64,000 bases of DNA. It comes from Candidatus Protochlamydia amoebophila UWE25 (lineage in GTDB: Bacteria; Chlamydiota; Chlamydiia; Chlamydiales; Parachlamydiaceae). The DNA is taken from NCBI RefSeq assembly GCF_000011565.2, contig NC_005861.2, positions 744,001 to 808,000 of the forward strand, read 5' to 3'. Below the pieces are notes generated by a model, which worked only from the letters and a program-made list of their open reading frames with translations, had not been told where the DNA came from and made no database searches. A program made the position numbers and the translations under genes. Of this stretch, positions 36,675-46,580 are shown piece by piece. How positions within the stretch are numbered: the first letter of the stretch is position 1; every line of letters starts with the position of its first letter.

Positions 36675-38582
36675 TTAAGCAACAGGATTAAGGGTATTTT
36701 GTGCTATTAAATTAAAATGAGATTGAATTTGTCTGAAAATTTTTTCAGGCACCAAGCCAATCTCGTTTAAAAGATCCTGATTTCTACCATGATCGAGAAA
36801 AGCTTCGGGTATTCCCAAATTTAAAACTTGTATTTGATTAAACCCTTGTCCAACTAAAAAGTTGTTAATAATCGAGCCCATCCCAGAAACAACACTATGT
36901 TCTTCAATGGTGACAATTTTATTGTGATTAAGAAGCAGCTTACAAAAAAGTTCCGAGTCTAATGGTTTAACAAAAATAGGATCTAAAACTGTAGCTTCAA
37001 TGCCAGTCTGAGCTAATAGGTCTCGGACTTTTAATGCCGCCTGATTCATATGACCTAAGGCGACAATTAAAATTTCGGTGCCTTCAATTAGAACTTCTCC
37101 CTTTCCTAATTCTCTTTCACAAATAGGATGGTTAAATTCTTCGGTCATTAAGTTTGGATAACGGATAGCCGTTGGCCTTTTCCAACTAAAAGCCGATTCC
37201 ATCAACTCTTTTAAAACCTGTCCATTACGAGGCTGTGCAATAATCATATTTGGCATCGCATTCAAAAATGAAATATCATAGATCCCGTGATGGGTAGAAC
37301 CATCAGGTCCTGAAATTCCTGCTCGATCAATGGCAAATACGACCGGTAACTCTTGCAAGCAAATATCATGAAAAACGTTGTCAAAAGCTCTTTGTAAGAA
37401 AGTTGCATAAATAGAGGCGACGATTTTCATTTTACCTCCATATGCCATACCCCCTGCAAAAGTAATCGCATGAGATTCAGCAATACCCACATCAATACAG
37501 CGTTCAGGAAAAGTTTTCATAAAATCATCTAAGCAAGACCCTGCAGACATGGCTGGGGTTATTGCCACAATGCTAGGATCTTTTTCAGCCATTTTTAAAA
37601 GATGAGAACCAAATATTTTGGGAAAAGTAGGTTTGGTTACCGGGTTTGGTAAAAATTTACCAGTATCTTTACTAAACGGCTTGGCTCCGTGGTAAGAGAT
37701 GGGATTTTTGATGGCTTCATCCATTCCTTCCCCTTTTCTGGTCAAAACATGAATGATAACTGGCCAGTTAGAGTCTTTTACACCTTCTAAAACATCCACT
37801 AGTTTTTTTGTGTCGTGTCCATCAATCGGTCCTATATAAGAAAGACCATATTGTTCAAAATAAACGGCAGGGCTCACCAAGTTTTTTAAAGATTCAGTGA
37901 TTTTATGTCCTTGTTGTGAAAGAATGGGACCATAATTAGGTATTTTAGAAACGATTGTATCAAGCTCTTGGTGAATTTTATTTGTTGTAGGATTACTTAG
38001 TAAGCGACTTAAAATATGCGTAATTGCTCCCACATTTTTAGAAATAGACATAGCATTATCATTGAGAATTACGATAAAGCGTTTAAGCTCTCGAGAAATA
38101 TTGTTTAGGGCCTCTAAAGTTAATCCACATGTTAAAGTTGCATCACCAATAATTGGGATAATATAATCTTTTCTCTTGGTTAAGTCTCTATTTTTGGCAA
38201 CACCTAATGCTAAGGAAAGAGCGGTTCCTGCATGTCCTGCATGGAAGTGATCATGAATAGATTCCTTAGGATGAGAAAATCCACACAATCCTTTGAATTG
38301 TCTAATTTCATGAAAGCGATCATTTCGACCTGTTAGTAATTTATGAACATAAGTTTGGTGACTAACATCCCAGATAAATTTGTCATCAGGGGACTCAAAA
38401 ACTTTATGCAGAGCTAAAGTGAGTTCAACCACACCCAAATTTGAGGCTAAATGTCCTCCATTAACAGATAAAACTTCAATAATGCGTTGTCTAATTTCAT
38501 GAGCTAAGTACTTGAGATCACTATAGGAAAGATTTTTGATATCATTGGGATGATTCAAATTCGATAGAATTGATTGTGTCAT
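36675..38582 (-). CDS. dxs: 1-deoxy-D-xylulose-5-phosphate synthase
   Basis: First enzyme of the non-mevalonate isoprenoid pathway, condensing pyruvate and glyceraldehyde 3-phosphate with thiamin diphosphate. The N-terminal [17 protein letters not shown] and [18 protein letters not shown], the ThDP/Mg site [18 protein letters not shown] (GDAxxxxG...N form), and the transketolase-like middle ([36 protein letters not shown]) are all in place. At 635 residues it is full length. AAAGGA precedes the ATG. It lies between xseB and nadK, with which it probably forms an operon. Confidence 0.97.
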
Positions 38583-38674
38583 TCAAAATCCTTTATAGTC
38601 ACTTAATTAAAAAGTCATCTCTCAAAAAGTTTTTATTGACATTCTAAGACGGAAGACTGCAATAAAAAGATAAA

Positions 38675-38953
38675 TTAAGAGGTTGAAGCGATCTTAAAAT
38701 CTTGAATGATAGGTTTGTCGTCGTTTCCTAGTGTTAATTCACCACTACGGTTTTTGACTAGAATCTCTATTTTTCGTTCAGCATCATTTAATCGTTTATT
38801 GCAAATTATTATTAACTGATCAGCTTCTTCATAAAGTTTAAGAGATTCATCAAGGCTTACTGTACCGCTATTCATCTTTTCAAGTATTTCTTCTAAGCGG
38901 CATAAAGCTGTTTCAAAGCTAGCAGTAGGTTCTTGATCAGATGGATTATTCAC
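38675..38953 (-). CDS. xseB: exodeoxyribonuclease VII small subunit
   Basis: Small subunit of ExoVII, which degrades single-stranded DNA to oligonucleotides. The 92-residue protein has the family helix [33 protein letters not shown]. It starts with a GTG overlapping the end of xseA by eight bases, giving translational coupling to the large subunit. The C-terminal 30 residues extend beyond the minimal family core. Confidence 0.94.
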
Positions 38954-40433
38954 GAGGATTCACTTCGTTGATAGTGATTAAGGCTTCGCCGTCAGATAAT
39001 AAGAGCTTGGCTTTTTGCCCTTTTTTAAGTTTACATATTGAATTTATAACGAATACTTCTTTTTCCGCAAATAGAATACTATAGCCTTGTTTTAAAAGAT
39101 TTTTGGGATCAACAGCTTTTAAAATATTAGTTATATGTAAAATTTTCTGTTTTGAAGATAAGATTCGATCTCTGATTAATTGATTATTTTTGATTCTATA
39201 GTCTTTTCCTTTAAAAAGATATTTTTTTTGCCCAATTAAATAGGTCCACTGTTGCTTTAAACGATATTCAATTTGTTCAATCTTTTTTTTATTTTGCAAA
39301 AGTAAATCTTGCATTTTTCTTGAAAAAATACCATTCCAGTCTCTCAAATGCTTTCTAAGGTGAATGATTTGATTAGATGGTTTCAAGAGCTGGGTTTGGC
39401 GAGCAAAAGATTCTAATTGATGTTTTTTGAAAGTAATAATCTGTTTGAGTTGGTTAGAAAGATCCTCTTTCAAATCATCAAGTTTTTGCATTCTCCATTC
39501 TGTAATAACATGAGGATGAGTAATAAAAAGATGTTTGCTAAAACCTTTTAAACGGTAGTGCCCTGATTGGATAAGATTTTGAATAGCTTGCTGTATTCGC
39601 CTTCTTAAAGTTTTTAAATGTTCAAGTTGTTGATTTTTTTCTGAAATGACAATCTCTGCGGCAGCAGAAGGCGTGGGAGCTCTAATATCTGCAACATAAT
39701 CAGCGATGCAATGATCTGTTTCATGCCCAACAGCACTAATAATCGGGATTTGACTGTTATAAATAGCTTCAGCAACAATTTCTTCATTGAAAGGCCATAA
39801 ATCTTCTAAACTTCCTCCACCTCTTCCTACAATTAAAACATCAACTAATTGATATCGGTTGAATTGTTCGATTGCACGAGCAATCTCTTTTGCTGCTCCT
39901 TCTCCTTGAACTTTGACAGGATTAAGTATGAGATGAAAACCTGAAAAACGACGTGTTAAAATTTGTAAAATATCTTGAATAACTGCACCTGTAGGACTGG
40001 TTATCACACCGATTTTTTTAGGAAAACGAGGAATCGGTTTTTTATGAATCGCTTTAAACCAACCTTTTTGATGAAGTTTAATTTTGAGCTGTTCTAATTT
40101 CTGAAGAAGTTCCCCTATACCCACATAAGAAAGTTCTCGAATAATCAGCTGATAATTTCCTTTAGGTGGATAAACACTTATTTCTCCTTTTATCATGACA
40201 TGATCACCCCCTTTTGGAGGAGTTTTCAACAAAGAAGCTTCGGCTTTAAACATCACAGCAGAAATTTGAGCTGTTGCATCTTTTAGAGAAAAGTAAAAGT
40301 GACCAGATGATTGCTCTTTAAAATTGCTGATTTCACCCTGTAAATAAATAAAAGGAAACATCGACTCTAAATTGAGTTTGATGGCTTGAGTCAATTGTGT
40401 AACCGTTAATAGAGGGGGGGTGTCTGATTGCAT
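38946..40433 (-). CDS. xseA: exodeoxyribonuclease VII large subunit
   Basis: Catalytic subunit of ExoVII. An N-terminal OB-fold ([23 protein letters not shown], about residues 31-53) precedes the catalytic domain with [68 protein letters not shown], followed by a long coiled coil and a C-terminal KQGYSILF block. The ATG at 40433 is preferred to an in-frame TTG nine bases upstream. xseB overlaps its end, and dxs and nadK follow. Confidence 0.96.
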
Positions 40434-40672
40434 AAAACTCAAATTAAAAATTTTTAAAATTGCAATTTGTGAATCGTATGATGTATATCATCTGGCGCTT
40501 AAGCTTGGGTTTACCAACCTTTTTTATGTATACAGCAATCTCAAACCATGAGATAATAGTTGATTTACGTTTTTTTTAACAATTAATGAATAGTTAATTT
40601 TTTTAATTTAAAAGCATATTACATATTAATATCAAAAAAAATATTTACAAAATTAATTAGTAACAGGTAAAA
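40434..40672. other. divergent promoter region xseA / symporter
   Basis: Short AT-rich divergent spacer, which must hold promoters for both directions. No hairpin or gene is evident. Confidence 0.4.
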
Positions 40673-42052
40673 ATGGATTTTAATCTAAAAATTTTTTTAA
40701 TAAATTTTAATGAAGGATTTACGTTTTTTCTGATTTTTCCGAGTATCATCCTTTTTGGACTTTATCTAACGTTTAAATTGCAATTTGTTCAAATATCAAA
40801 GCTAAAAATGAGTTTTTGTTGCTTACTTAAAAAAGATCAAGGATGTCAAGGAAATATCAGCCATTATCAAGCAATTTCAGCCGTTTTAGCCGGTAATTTT
40901 GGGACGGGAAATATTTCGGGTATGGCTGTTGCTATTTCAACAGGTGGTCCAGGTGCCCTTGTTTGGATGTGGATTATGGCTTTTTTAGGTGCCTCTATTC
41001 AGTATGTTAGTTGTGTTTTAGGTGTTAAATATCGAAAACTTAACTCTAATGGTGAGTATGTAGGGGGGCCTATGTACTATTTATCCGAGGGTCTTAATAT
41101 GAAAGCATTAGGAACGTTGTTTAGCCTATTTACCATTTTTGGTGCTTTAACAGTTGGAAATTTTGCACAAATCAATTCAGCAACACTTCCATTGATAAAA
41201 TTAGGTTTAGATCCTTTTATTTGTAGCTTATTTATTGCTTTATTTGTTGGTGTTGTCTTAGTAGGAGGAGTGCAAAGAGTTGCCAAGCTTGCTTCAATTA
41301 TTGTTCCTGTTAAGGCAGCCCTTTATTTAGGAACAGCATTTGTTATTCTTTGGCTTCATGCCGATCAAGTGATGCCTGCTTTCGAACTCATGATAAAAGC
41401 TGCGTTTGTTCCGCAATCTGCTTTTGGAGGAGTGCTTGGATTTAGTGTTGTTAAAGCTATCTCTACAGGATTTGATCGGGGAGTTTTTGCAACTGATGCC
41501 GGAACAGGGATTGTGCCAATTTTGCAATCGAGTGCTCGTACGACTAATCCTATTGTAGATGGAGTGGTTACTTTAGTTGCTTCTTTTTTAGTAATGATTG
41601 TTTGTACAGCGACAGGGCTAACTTTGATTGTGACAGGAGCTTGGCAAGTGGAGGGATTACAGAGCACCAATATGGTTACCCACGCTTTTCAAGTAGGCTT
41701 AGGAAGCTCACTTGGAGCATTTATCGTAATTACTGCCCTGATTTTATTTGCTTATACGACTATTCTAGCTTGGGCATATTGTGCAGAAAAAGCTGTAGAT
41801 TTTTTGTGGGGAAGTAAATATGCAGGCTATTTTAAGTATATTTATATTGTTTTTATTCCCATCGGAGCCCTAATTCATGTTGATTTGATTTGGAGGCTTG
41901 CCGATATCGCAATTTCTTTAATGTTGTTTACTAATTTGATAGGTATTATCAGCTTGTCTAAAGAAGTTATCGATGATAATCGTTTATTTTTTTTAAAAAA
42001 GTCGGATTATTTATCGCATACAAATTTAATGCCCACAACGCCAAATGAATAA
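40673..42052 (+). CDS. alanine/glycine:cation symporter family protein (AGCS)
   Basis: Inner-membrane sodium- or proton-coupled importer of alanine or glycine. The AGCS signature is clear: ISAVLAGNFGTGNISGMAVAISTGGPGALVWMW (residues 65-97, read in parts), then YVGGPMYYLSEGL and VKAISTGFDRGVFATDAGTG. About ten hydrophobic helices fill the 459 residues. The ATG has CAGGT six bases upstream. Alanine import would feed the D-alanine pathway represented by murF-alr elsewhere in the window; that link is inference. It is convergent with endonuclease V. Confidence 0.93.
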   Translation: MDFNLKIFLINFNEGFTFFLIFPSIILFGLYLTFKLQFVQISKLKMSFCCLLKKDQGCQGNISHYQAISAVLAGNFGTGNISGMAVAISTGGPGALVWMWIMAFLGASIQYVSCVLGVKYRKLNSNGEYVGGPMYYLSEGLNMKALGTLFSLFTIFGALTVGNFAQINSATLPLIKLGLDPFICSLFIALFVGVVLVGGVQRVAKLASIIVPVKAALYLGTAFVILWLHADQVMPAFELMIKAAFVPQSAFGGVLGFSVVKAISTGFDRGVFATDAGTGIVPILQSSARTTNPIVDGVVTLVASFLVMIVCTATGLTLIVTGAWQVEGLQSTNMVTHAFQVGLGSSLGAFIVITALILFAYTTILAWAYCAEKAVDFLWGSKYAGYFKYIYIVFIPIGALIHVDLIWRLADIAISLMLFTNLIGIISLSKEVIDDNRLFFLKKSDYLSHTNLMPTTPNE

Positions 42053-42086
42053 AAATTATTTTAAATATAAAAGGTAAGAAAAAATA

Positions 42087-42794
42087 TTAATTACCTGCTT
42101 GACTTTGTTTTCTAAAAGCATTAGCAGCTAAGTGAGCTTGCCTAGTTGGTTCAGGCAAACGATATCCTTTTACACAGTTTAATACATATTCAATAGCTGT
42201 TCTTAAAGATACGCGATGGCCTGTAGAAATAATGAGTGGTTTGCAGCGAAGCTTAGTTCGCACGAGAGCTCCAATTTCTTTCCCATAAGCATACAAAAAA
42301 ACATAATCACCCACACAGGAACCTAAGTCTTTTTTCGGTTCTCCAAAAAGAATATTTTTAGCAACTCCTATTGTAGGAATATTGACTAACACTCCAATAT
42401 GACTCGCAATACCTAACCTTCGAGGATGAGATATTCCTTGCCCATCCACAAAAATCATGTCTGGAAGCTTTGGAAGACTTTCTAATGCATCAATAAGTGC
42501 AGGAGCTTCTCTGAAACCTAAAAATCCAGGAATATAGGGGAAGGTTTGCCTTTGTGATACACTGTTATGGAATTGAACAGATAACATTTTAGAATCTAAA
42601 AGTATGGCTGTTGCATAAATGATTTGTTTAGGATCGAAAAGATTATTGCTAACATCCATGCCTCCGAAAAACTCTGGTGTGTTAAATTCATCTTCTAAAC
42701 AAATGCGGTTGGCAAGTTCTTTTTGAATGATAGTTGCTTTTTCTATCGAATCAGGCTGTAAAAAGCTGGGGTCAAAATTAAAACGTTGGCTCAT
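42087..42794 (-). CDS. nfi: endonuclease V
   Basis: Repair endonuclease that nicks DNA (or RNA) near deaminated adenine (inosine). Conserved motifs include FFGGMDVSNN with the first catalytic Asp, YIPGFLGFREAPALIDAL, FVDGQGISHPRRLGIASHIGVL with the second Asp, IGVAKNILFG and the C-terminal STGHRVSLRTA. The start at 42794 (MSQRFNFD) is favoured because AGGA lies nine bases upstream; the longer frame from 42833 has no ribosome site. The protein would be 235 residues. Confidence 0.93.
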   Translation of the reverse strand: MSQRFNFDPSFLQPDSIEKATIIQKELANRICLEDEFNTPEFFGGMDVSNNLFDPKQIIYATAILLDSKMLSVQFHNSVSQRQTFPYIPGFLGFREAPALIDALESLPKLPDMIFVDGQGISHPRRLGIASHIGVLVNIPTIGVAKNILFGEPKKDLGSCVGDYVFLYAYGKEIGALVRTKLRCKPLIISTGHRVSLRTAIEYVLNCVKGYRLPEPTRQAHLAANAFRKQSQAGN

Positions 42795-43311
42795 TTGATA
42801 ATGTCCTAACAATTTTTTTTTAATAAGTTTCATTTTACATGATAGACACAGAAAATCAAAACAAATGATGAGTCGTTTATTTTTTTGTATTGTGATCCTT
42901 TAATCTGAGTTGTAAAGCAGTAATAATAATGCAGAAGCCCTTTAAAAAATAACAAATTTTTTTCTTGGTATATTTCAGGAGGTTGTTTTGATTCCTCAAA
43001 GTTTGGATCAATAATTAGCAAAGATTAACGTAACAAAACCGATATTTTATTTTTTAAAAATAAAATAATTATTTGTTATTATATGTTTAATTTTGTTTAC
43101 GCAGTTTTTCTAATTAAACAAATATAATAACCCCGAATTTAATTTAGATGGAAAATTCTATTTACATTCTTATGTAAAATGATCATAGTAAATTTATCGA
43201 CTAGCAAATGCGAAAGTTATTCTTTGACTTTTAAGCTGGAGATGAGCTCTTCGCTAGACAAAAATCAGATATTTTCGGTGATTTTGAAAGAATCAAGATT
43301 TGGAGAAAATT
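42795..43311. other. divergent intergenic region before the DUF948/YtxH cluster
   Basis: About 515 bases, AT-rich, without a supported gene. A TTGACT at 43224-43229 could be a -35 element for the rightward cluster, but no good -10 box follows at the expected distance. Confidence 0.4.
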
Positions 43312-43791
43312 ATGGTTATTGAAATAAGTGTAGCAGCGATAGCTATAGCTTTTATTTTTTTGGTGATTTATCTTGTATGCTTGTGTAAGTCGGCGCGTAT
43401 TATGTTAAATCAACTTAATCATTTAATTATTGATGTTCGTCAACAATTAGATGGTATAAAAGAAGAGGCAAAAAAAACGATTGAAAATACAAATCAAATT
43501 AGTTTGGATTTAAAGCATAAAATTGAGGCTTTTAATTCCTTGTTTCAATCGTTGGCAAATATTGGAGAGGCTTTAGAATATAAAGCAGAGGCTTTTAGAC
43601 AAAAGACACTTCGTTTCTATAGTGGCCGTGCAAAAGAATTCTTACGTTCTTCTTTTAGAAACGAAACAAGTGAAGAATTACCTTTCAAAAAAAATAGGGA
43701 TGAAAGCCCCGAGTTACCATTAGTCGCAGAAATTCTTGAATTAGCAAGCCAGGGCTGCCGCCTATGGCAAAATCTAAAGAAAAGGAGATAA
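43312..43791 (+). CDS. DUF948-like membrane-anchored coiled-coil protein
   Basis: A 159-residue protein. The N-terminal helix (residues 3-25, IEISVAAIAIAFIFLVIYLVCLC) anchors it in the inner membrane. The following 100 residues form an amphipathic coiled coil (ARIMLNQLNHLIIDVRQQLD ... NTNQISLDLKHKIEAFNSLF) of the DUF948 kind. GGAG precedes the ATG at 43312 by seven bases. The C-terminal end (ELASQGCRLWQNLKKRR) resembles that of the next protein (DWAALGYRVWQGINKKR), suggesting a shared origin or binding site. It starts a three-gene cluster with two YtxH-type genes. Confidence 0.7.
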   Translation: MVIEISVAAIAIAFIFLVIYLVCLCKSARIMLNQLNHLIIDVRQQLDGIKEEAKKTIENTNQISLDLKHKIEAFNSLFQSLANIGEALEYKAEAFRQKTLRFYSGRAKEFLRSSFRNETSEELPFKKNRDESPELPLVAEILELASQGCRLWQNLKKRR

Positions 43792-43794
43792 TCG

Positions 43795-44469
43795 ATGACT
43801 TCAAAAACAACCCATACAAAAGATTTTTTCGCAGGAGCTGTAATTGGTAGTTTACTAGGTGGTGTAACTGCACTTCTTACAGCGCCAAAAGCAGGAAAAA
43901 GGTTACGTCAAGAGATGAATGATTTTTACAGCGATGTATCAGATCAGTCTCATGATATTGCAGATAATATTTCCAAAAAAACTAGATCTGTCATGAAATC
44001 TTTTGGTTCTCATTCCAACGAATTAGCGGATAAAGCTAAATGTTTATATTGCGGAGTAAAAAAAATGATGGGATGTGAACAGGAAGAGGAAGAAGAAACC
44101 TGCACAAAAGATTTAATGATGGGCGGGGTTATTGGTGGAGTATTAGGTGCTGTGGTAGGGCTTTTGCTTGCTCCTAAATCTGGTAGTGAGCTGAGAGATG
44201 ATATTGTCGAAGGATGTGAAAAAGTGAGTGATAAAACTCGTGGTATGGCAGATCAATTTTCCAAAAATGGAAAAAAAATGGCCGCAACTGCGTATTCGAA
44301 AACCAACAAATGGCTTGAGTTGGCAAAGGGCATAGTCCATGAGTGGACTGATGAAGCAGAAGAAAAAAGCGAAAATTTTACCAGTCAAGCTAAACATCGT
44401 ATGGATGATTTAATGGACTGGGCTGCTTTAGGTTATCGTGTTTGGCAAGGTATTAACAAAAAACGATAA
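43795..44469 (+). CDS. double YtxH-domain protein
   Basis: A 224-residue protein with two YtxH units. Each has a glycine-rich membrane helix followed by a charged PK-[AS]-G segment: FFAGAVIGSLLGGVTALLTAPKAGKRLRQEM (residues 11-41) and MMGGVIGGVLGAVVGLLLAPKSGSELRDDI (residues 108-137), each read in parts. Between them lies CLYCGVKKMMGCEQEEEEETC, a cysteine and glutamate-rich linker. YtxH proteins are general-stress membrane proteins in other bacteria with unknown function. The start is three bases after the upstream stop, so the cluster is an operon. Confidence 0.75.
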   Translation: MTSKTTHTKDFFAGAVIGSLLGGVTALLTAPKAGKRLRQEMNDFYSDVSDQSHDIADNISKKTRSVMKSFGSHSNELADKAKCLYCGVKKMMGCEQEEEEETCTKDLMMGGVIGGVLGAVVGLLLAPKSGSELRDDIVEGCEKVSDKTRGMADQFSKNGKKMAATAYSKTNKWLELAKGIVHEWTDEAEEKSENFTSQAKHRMDDLMDWAALGYRVWQGINKKR

Positions 44470-44501
44470 ATTCTAGCAAGTAAAGATCAAGGATGGTTCC
44501 T

Positions 44502-44855
44502 ATGAATAAAAAGATCCTTTTAGGAAGCCTGGCTGGGGGCTTTGTCGGATTGACAACAGCTTTATTATTAGCACCGAAGTCGGGTAATCAACTCATTAAG
44601 GATGCTTATAAGCCTTTATTTCCATTACTTCGCCAGCTTTTTTCGTATGCAAAAAAAAATGATGATGGGGAAGATTCACAAATTTCCCTAGCTAATCCTC
44701 GCAAATCCACAAGAAAAACGAAGATAAAAACAGCTGCCAAAGCTGTTCCAAAACCTAAAAAATCTGTTAACTCAACAACTAAGAAGCTTCCTACTTCAAA
44801 GAAGTCTGCTGCAAAAAGCACGTCTCATGAATCTTCAACAAAGGTAAATGAATGA
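44502..44855 (+). CDS. YtxH-like protein with a histone-H1-like basic tail
   Basis: A 117-residue protein. The N-terminal part (MNKKILLGSLAGGFVGLTTALLLAPKSGNQLI in parts) is a third YtxH-type membrane helix. From residue about 62 to the end it changes to a Lys/Ala/Ser/Thr/Pro-rich tail (RKSTRKTKIKTAAKAVPKPK, KKSVNSTTKKLPTSKKSAA) resembling chlamydial histone-H1-like proteins Hc1/Hc2. The ATG at 44502 is chosen over the ATG at 44493 because AAGGA then lies eight bases upstream. A DNA- or RNA-binding role for the tail is inference from composition. Confidence 0.65.
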   Translation: MNKKILLGSLAGGFVGLTTALLLAPKSGNQLIKDAYKPLFPLLRQLFSYAKKNDDGEDSQISLANPRKSTRKTKIKTAAKAVPKPKKSVNSTTKKLPTSKKSAAKSTSHESSTKVNE

Positions 44856-44883
44856 TAAACTCTTTTGATTTTTAGTGAGTTGT

Positions 44884-44957
44884 AATTTTCCCTTAAAGAG
44901 CTAATTTTTTAAAATTCTAATATGTTGAATTTTTTGCCATCTCTTTAAGGGAAAATT
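44884..44957 (+). repeat. 17-bp perfect inverted repeat after the YtxH cluster
   Basis: AATTTTCCCTTAAAGAG at 44884-44900 is exactly repeated in reverse complement at 44941-44957, with a 40-base spacer. It starts 29 bases after the last stop of the cluster. The long loop is unlike an ordinary terminator; it could be a bidirectional terminator, an operator, or ends of a tiny mobile remnant. Confidence 0.7.
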
Positions 44958-45081
44958 TAAAATTGTTTTTGTTTCCTTTCTGCAATCTATCTGTTTTCTG
45001 TCTAAAGAAACATTTTTTAGCTCTTAACAACTATAAAATTTGTATAAGAAACGTTGATTTTATCAACGAAAATTTTTTGTA

Positions 45082-45699
45082 TTATAAAAGAAATTGTGCA
45101 CATTGGTTACCGATATGCAAAATAGGTCTGCTGGCTAAAAAATTAAAAAACCAAATGAAAGTTTCTTTTGCATCAGTCAATCTTCTCGTTGAAGAGGTTT
45201 CTGTCATTTGACATTGAAAATATTTATTAATGAATAGATTAATCCGACGAAAAGATTGATAGAAAAGTTGAAGAAGGATAGGACAAGCAAAGCAAACAGC
45301 TAAAATGCTAATCACATGGCGAGGGTGCCAAGGATTAACTTCAAAAATTGTATTAGGACCAAAGTAAACTTCCATTTGAAGAGGAGAAAAAAAATAATAG
45401 GAAACTTCCGTAATCAAAGCGAATCCCGGACGAGAGGCTACAGCACTCAAAATAAGAGAAATTTTACTGCAAATGATACTGAAAATGTGAATTTTAGATA
45501 TTCCTATATTAGTAGAAAATAAAGCATTTAATAAATGTCGGCCTTTTGAGATTTGATAAAGATTACAAATCTCAAGTATTCCAAAAGTACAAGTTAAAAT
45601 GCTTGCACAATTTTTGATAATTTCCTTTAAGAAGATAGAGTTTAAATAGAAATTACTAAATAAAATACCGTCTGCGACAAGTTCAATGTTCGAACTCAT
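45082..45699 (-). CDS. hydrophobic hypothetical protein (205 aa)
   Basis: No family recognised. The protein has at least three hydrophobic stretches (IIKNCASILTCTFGILEIC near 28-46, IHIFSIICSKISLILSAVA near 70-88, HVISILAVCFACPILLQLFY near 127-146) and a soluble C-terminus with two cysteines and a Ser/Thr cluster (TETSSTRR). Paired hydrophobic lobes are a feature of chlamydial inclusion-membrane proteins, but three spaced helices fit an ordinary membrane protein as well. Another frame overlaps it on the plus strand (44963-45211), and I consider this minus-strand one the better gene. Confidence 0.45.
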   Translation of the reverse strand: MSSNIELVADGILFSNFYLNSIFLKEIIKNCASILTCTFGILEICNLYQISKGRHLLNALFSTNIGISKIHIFSIICSKISLILSAVASRPGFALITEVSYYFFSPLQMEVYFGPNTIFEVNPWHPRHVISILAVCFACPILLQLFYQSFRRINLFINKYFQCQMTETSSTRRLTDAKETFIWFFNFLASRPILHIGNQCAQFLL

Positions 45700-46022
45700 A
45701 ATTATTTCCGTTTAGTGCATGTCAGTTCAAAAATAATGAATAGCGGATAAAAAAAGAAATATTATACTTATTTCTACATAAACTGCAACAAACTCTAACA
45801 CTGTATCACATAGAATTGTTGATGAGTTAGATTCTAAAGAGGAATTAAAAATTTAAAACAATAAGAAAAGAAGATAGAAGGATTCTCAAAGTTAATCAAT
45901 CTTAGGCAATGTTTTTTCAAAAAATATTTGTATGAAAATAGTTTGTTAGACTGTTTTTATTTAAAATGATTTCAAGGCGCATTAAAATAGATAAAAAATC
46001 AGCGGAGAAAAAGAAAAAGGAA
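45700..46022. other. intergenic region downstream of tRNA-Ser
   Basis: About 320 bases, AT-rich. It contains the upstream region of the 205-residue hypothetical protein gene. I see no gene or clear structure. Confidence 0.4.
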
Positions 46023-46110
46023 CGGAAGAGGTAGGATTCGAACCCACGGTCGGGGGCTGCCCGACTTCTGTTTTCAAGACAGACGCATTCGGCCACTCTG
46101 CCACTCTTCC
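46023..46110 (-). tRNA. tRNA-Ser (anticodon TGA)
   Basis: An 88-base class II tRNA: acceptor GGAAGAG / CTCTTCC with discriminator G, D-arm beginning TGGCAGAGTGGCCGAATGCG, anticodon stem TCTGT / ACAGA around loop CTTGAAA, a long variable arm TCGGGCAGCCCCCGA, and T-arm TGGGTTCGAATCCTA. The anticodon is TGA (UCA codons). CCA is not encoded. Confidence 0.96.
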
Positions 46111-46580
46111 GCACAAGATAACCATTTTTTTATGATTAAAGGTAAAATATATAAGACTTCTCTAAATTTCGTCAATAACTTTCGTTATATAATGTTTTTT
46201 TATGTTGTGAGGGAATATTTAAAATTTTATTTTTTTTGGCTAAAAATAAAAAAATTATAATAAATAATTTATGTTTTGTTTTTTCTCTAAAAAATGATTT
46301 AAGTACATTTCATATTTTTAATTCAATTTGTAAAAGTGGGATTGATAGTGGGATGTTTCAATTTACAGAGTTTTTTACTTTTTTAAAGTTCATTCAGTAC
46401 CAAGGTTTACGATCTGAGGAACTAGAATCTGTCAGTTATATGCTGTGTATGTACCAGCCATTTTAATCAAAGAAAGATTGGATTTTACCAGAGCAGTTTA
46501 GGTACTTTTCCTTACTCTTTGAAAGCTTTTTCATCTGTGCTGAATAATCGATAAGTATCATTCCGCACAGATGTGTATTT
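46111..46580. other. region between tRNA-Ser and the M32 carboxypeptidase gene
   Basis: About 470 bases. A 76-codon plus-strand frame at 46236-46466 starts at TTG without a ribosome site and has a composition typical of random AT-rich DNA, so I do not call it. A long imperfect inverted repeat (atctgtgctgaataatcgat / atcattccgcacagat, about 46531-46573) could form the leftward carboxypeptidase terminator. Confidence 0.4.

Noticed and set aside
42830-43021. 63-codon minus-strand frame upstream of endonuclease V
   Set aside because: No ribosome site and no protein-like pattern; it most likely lies in the endonuclease V promoter region.
44963-45211. 82-codon plus-strand frame
   Set aside because: It overlaps the end of the longer minus-strand hypothetical gene and has a Cys/Phe/Leu-rich random-looking composition.
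46236-46466. 76-codon plus-strand frame starting at TTG
   Set aside because: No Shine-Dalgarno, Phe/Lys/Asn-rich composition typical of random AT-rich DNA, and no family resemblance.
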